Positions 43,426 to 45,835 of a DNA stretch of 45,835 nt are shown here, one piece after another. Both the position numbers and the translations under genes were made by a program. The notes under the pieces were generated by a model. It was not told the DNA's origin, made no database searches, and saw only the letters and a program-made list of their open reading frames with translations. Every line of letters begins with the position of its first letter. The stretch's first letter is position 1. Location of the stretch: contig JAHHHB010000054.1 of the NCBI GenBank assembly GCA_019359545.1, positions 1-45,835 on the forward strand. The letters run 5' to 3'. This stretch comes from Desmonostoc geniculatum HA4340-LM1. Lineage in GTDB: Bacteria > Cyanobacteriota > Cyanobacteriia > Cyanobacteriales > Nostocaceae.

Positions 43426-44535
43426 ATGATGTCATTATTAAATTCTACTCAATCACAGCCCTTAACTGGACGATTCTCGGAAGTTTTAGAAGATATTGTT
43501 CACAATATTGAGATTCGATCTGATTTCTCAATTCGTCATCCAGATTACAAACCCTTGGAATTACCATCAGAAGCGATTAGTCGTTTCCAGAAAATTCCCA
43601 AGCAAATGCAGCAGAAATATTTAACTCTGCAACTACGGAGTTTTCTATATGGCATCTATTACAACGGTTCAATGCGAAGTGCCCTAGCACTTGATGGAGA
43701 GGAAAATAGTTTACCCCTTGATTTGGAGAATAATACCGTCTTAGGGGTAGATGTAGGATTTTATGAACGATTACATGAAAGTAATTATGGAGAGGGATAT
43801 TTTGACCCTAATTGGTCTGTTGTCAGAAAAGAACCTGATGACACTTTAGTAGTAAACAAGAGTGGTTTAAGACTATATGTTCAGCCAGATAAGCATCTTC
43901 AAACTATCGATAAAGCAAGCGTAGTTGGCGATTGTATCTCTATTAAAATGCCCAAAAATCGGGTACAAAATGGCTTTTATATGGCGGTTAGCAATGTAGG
44001 ATTCAATCATATTGATGATACAAAAAATCATCTTGAAACAGTGCGAATCTATTTCAATATAACTCCGGAAGGTGCTGTCGCAGTCATGGGTTATCTGACA
44101 CAACACTTGAATAAGTTAGCGATTCCTTTCAGTTTTAAGGTCTTGTACAATCCTAAGGAATACCAACGGTATGATTCCGGAGTACTTTACTTTCATAAGA
44201 TAGACTATGAACTAGTTAAGCAAGTTGTAAAAACTCTTTATCAAGAATATCAATCAATTTTTAAAGCAGAAATTCCTCTATTCACAAAACATCTAGCGCC
44301 TGGGTTAGGGTTAGCAGAAGAACCAGACCAAAAGTATGGTAATCAGGAAAGTTTTGGCATGAATCGCTGTCAAATTGTGGCAAATGGTTTGCTGACAGCT
44401 TGGAATCAAAGTGATGACTCACCACAGGAACGAAAACGAGCTATCCTTGATAAGTTTTCTCTTTTAGACATCAGCTTAAATCGTATATACTTGAATTCTA
44501 AGTCTAAAGATATTTACGAAGTTTTTGATATATAG
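43426..44535 (+). CDS. HopA1-family protein, putative RiPP phosphate-eliminating lyase
   Basis: The 369-residue protein is of the HopA1 family, named after a Pseudomonas type III effector. Matching regions are FYERLHESNYGEGYFDPNWSVV, RLYVQPDKHL, GFYMAVSN, RIYFNITPEGAVAVM, IPFSFKVLYNPKEYQRYDSGVLYF, and the C-terminal APGLGLAEEP plus ESFGMNRCQIVANGLLTAW. In class V lanthipeptide and thioamitide pathways HopA1 proteins act with an APH-like kinase to eliminate phosphate and produce Dha/Dhb. The kinase gene is 22 bases upstream. A terminator lies 62 bases past the stop codon. No type III secretion genes are present, so an effector role is unlikely. Confidence 0.85.
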   Translation: MMSLLNSTQSQPLTGRFSEVLEDIVHNIEIRSDFSIRHPDYKPLELPSEAISRFQKIPKQMQQKYLTLQLRSFLYGIYYNGSMRSALALDGEENSLPLDLENNTVLGVDVGFYERLHESNYGEGYFDPNWSVVRKEPDDTLVVNKSGLRLYVQPDKHLQTIDKASVVGDCISIKMPKNRVQNGFYMAVSNVGFNHIDDTKNHLETVRIYFNITPEGAVAVMGYLTQHLNKLAIPFSFKVLYNPKEYQRYDSGVLYFHKIDYELVKQVVKTLYQEYQSIFKAEIPLFTKHLAPGLGLAEEPDQKYGNQESFGMNRCQIVANGLLTAWNQSDDSPQERKRAILDKFSLLDISLNRIYLNSKSKDIYEVFDI

Positions 44536-44596
44536 GATTCATATTTTATTGTTTAAAAAACTCGTGAGAGTATACAATTTATATTTTAGTTTTGTC

Positions 44597-44630
44597 ATCA
44601 GTTCAAGATAATTATTGGACTGATTTTTTA
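44597..44630 (+). terminator. Rho-independent terminator after the HopA1 gene
   Basis: ATCAGTTCAA (44597-44606) pairs with TTGGACTGAT (44615-44624) through one G-U pair. The loop is 8 bases and a T6 tract follows. It ends the peptide operon. Confidence 0.85.
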
Positions 44631-44861
44631 TATGTAAATCCCATTAGATTGATTGCGTGAAAAAAGTAAGTACGCCCTAAAGCAAGAGCTAATTAATTTT
44701 TCGCTATTGGCTATTAGAAGTAGGATAAAAACAGACTTACAGCAGAATTCAGAAGTAGAGCCTCTAGTCAAAATTGGTCAATTCACGAGCAGAACAAGCT
44801 TTATACCTAGTTAGCATATTTAGTTTGTGTACTTCAGTCACTTGAGTTCATTTGCAAAAAA

Positions 44862-45184
44862 CCTGACAATTCAGATCGTGTGGAAAAGTTCACGTAAAAC
44901 CTAACCTCCCAGCCCCCTTCCCTTGAAGGGAAGCTACGGTGTACACACAAGTTATCGAATCACTACCAGTCCTTGAATTACCCCACTCTAACCCTCCCCG
45001 TATGTATTGGGGAGGGAACTAGATTGTCTTGTTTGTTTCCCCCCAATACATCGGGGGGATTAAGGGGGGTAATTCTACTTGTGTGTACACCGTAGTTGAA
45101 GGGAAGGGGGAGAATTCAAAGCCTCTCTCCTACAAGGAGAGAGGAATGGAAGTGAGGTTTTCCAGATCCCGCTGAATTGTCAGG
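44862..45184. mobile_element. outer inverted-repeat element interrupted by an inner MITE
   Basis: Perfect 13-base terminal repeats CCTGACAATTCAG (44862-44874) and CTGAATTGTCAGG (45172-45184) enclose 323 bases. A second complementary pair, AAAACCTAACCTCC and GGAAGTGAGGTTTT, lies just inside. The inner part is split by the element at 44934-45095. Confidence 0.7.
44934..45095. mobile_element. inner MITE with 19-bp terminal repeats and 11-bp direct repeats
   Basis: CTACGGTGTACACACAAGT (44934-44952) and its exact reverse complement (45077-45095) bound the element. The 11-base sequence TTGAAGGGAAG occurs directly on both flanks (44923-44933 and 45096-45106), as expected from target-site duplication. 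The interior shares a CTCCCCAATA...GGGGAGGGTTAG motif with the MITE at 1887-2103. Confidence 0.8.
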
Positions 45185-45360
45185 CAAAAAACAGGGAGTT
45201 TAATGAACTGGAATTAGTACTAGAAATGAAAAGAGACATAAATGTTTTACTTCTGTATTAAAAAACTATGTATATTTGAGCAAGTTTTTATTTATATTAA
45301 ATCCTACCCAGCTTTTCGCATATATTTTTCAAATATTTTGCTGTCAAATTAGACGCTAAT

Positions 45361-45470
45361 ATAGCCGTTCCCATTCAGATGCGGTACAACATTATATCGC
45401 CAGGTGTAAGGGCACGGCAGTGCCGTGCCCCTACAGGTAGGTGTATCTCACGCTTGTGGGGAAATGCTAT
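45361..45470. repeat. hairpin element with REP-like core
   Basis: The core at 45406-45434, GTAAGGGCACGGCA and its near-complement, belongs to the GTAGGGGC hairpin family. The flanks ATAGCCGTTCCC and GGGGAAATGCTAT are approximate inverted copies, suggesting a MITE of about 110 bases. Confidence 0.55.
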
Positions 45471-45709
45471 AACAGCCAGCTTTCAATAAAAGTATTTACA
45501 AAATACGTGAGTTAAATCTAAGTTAATATTACGGTGCTAATTTCCTTAATTTGCTTTTTAATATAACATCTAAATGCATTATTTATGGCACACATTAGAC
45601 TAGGTAAATCCTTGAAAATATCGAAAAAATCACCGATGATATAAATGTGAAGAGGAAATACAAATCCCCCAAATAAATCAAACAAATTTACATTAGGAAT
45701 AAACCTATT

Positions 45710-45835
45710 ATGTCTAACATTGCAATCTCTAACTTACGTCCTGCTGGTGCTGATTTTTTCCAAGATTCCGAAAACTTTTTACATGAATTGACAGAACAAG
45801 AAATCGCAGATGTTTTAGGTGGTGCTAGAGTGATT
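45710..45835 (+). CDS. RiPP/bacteriocin precursor 3, partial (cut by window end)
   Basis: The first 42 codons are present from ATG 45710, with AGGAA about 12 bases upstream. The sequence MSNIAISNLRPAGADFFQDS continues into ENFLHELTEQEIADVLGG, then ARVI at the window edge. This is a double-glycine leader, but it is not homologous to the leaders of precursors 1 and 2 beyond the E/L-rich LTEQE...GG end. I recall similar leaders in cyanobacterial bacteriocin precursors. The core is missing, so its class cannot be assigned. It shows that the peptide locus extends beyond the window, where an ABC transporter with peptidase would be expected. Confidence 0.8.
   Translation, partial: MSNIAISNLRPAGADFFQDSENFLHELTEQEIADVLGGARVI

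Larger units (their letters stand above)
44536..45709. other. repeat-rich gap between the HopA1 gene and the third precursor
   Basis: This 1,174-base gap has a terminator, a nested pair of inverted-repeat elements (44862-45184), another hairpin element (45361-45470) and AT-rich sequence that should hold the promoter of the last gene. I found no credible ORF. Confidence 0.65.

Noticed and set aside
43426..44535. Type III secretion effector
   Set aside because: The family name comes from a Pseudomonas effector; no secretion genes are present and the paired kinase indicates a RiPP lyase.

Overview
The window comes from a filamentous, probably heterocyst-forming cyanobacterium of the Nostoc/Calothrix/Tolypothrix type. 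The reasons are frequent GCGATCGC (HIP1) octamers, heptamer tandem repeats (STRR), many small inverted-repeat elements, a HetZ-family protein, CP12, a DUF751/Ycf33-type protein beside rbfA, and a CphB-type phytochrome. No rRNA, tRNA, CRISPR array or intact transposase gene was found.

Layout. 1-3.6 kb: a 5'-truncated CHAT (caspase-like) protease, a small acidic protein, a MITE and a two-helix membrane protein of unknown function. 3.6-8.3 kb: an LPG-synthase-like membrane protein, two paralogous lipoproteins, larC and a Sua5/YciO protein. 8.7-12.6 kb: a HetZ-family regulator, a convergent PD-(D/E)XK nuclease and adenine methylase (putative restriction-modification pair), a DUF751 protein and rbfA. 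12.8-16.7 kb: small conserved proteins, a CDF metal exporter and a lone receiver protein. 17.4-23.2 kb: a light-signalling operon of a CphB-type bacteriophytochrome, an RcpB-type response regulator and a REC-PAS5-histidine kinase. 23.9-30.2 kb: a free-standing A-PCP-reductase NRPS-like enzyme, a Cache-type hybrid histidine kinase and a truncated receiver gene. 30.5-40.3 kb: mostly housekeeping and conserved genes (DUF29, guaA, cbiD, a DUF433/DUF5615 toxin-antitoxin pair, DUF3177, cp12, FIST, a metallophosphoesterase, trmB).

The most interesting region is 41.0-45.8 kb. It looks like a ribosomally made peptide (RiPP) cluster. Two small precursors share a homologous leader ending in Gly-Gly but have unrelated cores. 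Between them lies an eight-cysteine protein. Downstream are a kinase-fold phosphotransferase and a HopA1-family protein. That enzyme pair forms the Ser/Thr dehydratase of class V lanthipeptides and thioamitides in actinobacteria. A third Gly-Gly precursor with a different leader starts 126 bases before the window ends, so the locus probably continues. The gap before it contains nested MITEs.

The window as a whole is rich in accessory DNA. At least six inverted-repeat elements and about ten tandem-repeat tracts can be seen. Some of them touch coding ends, for example the methylase C-terminus and the start codons of larC and the Sua5-like gene.
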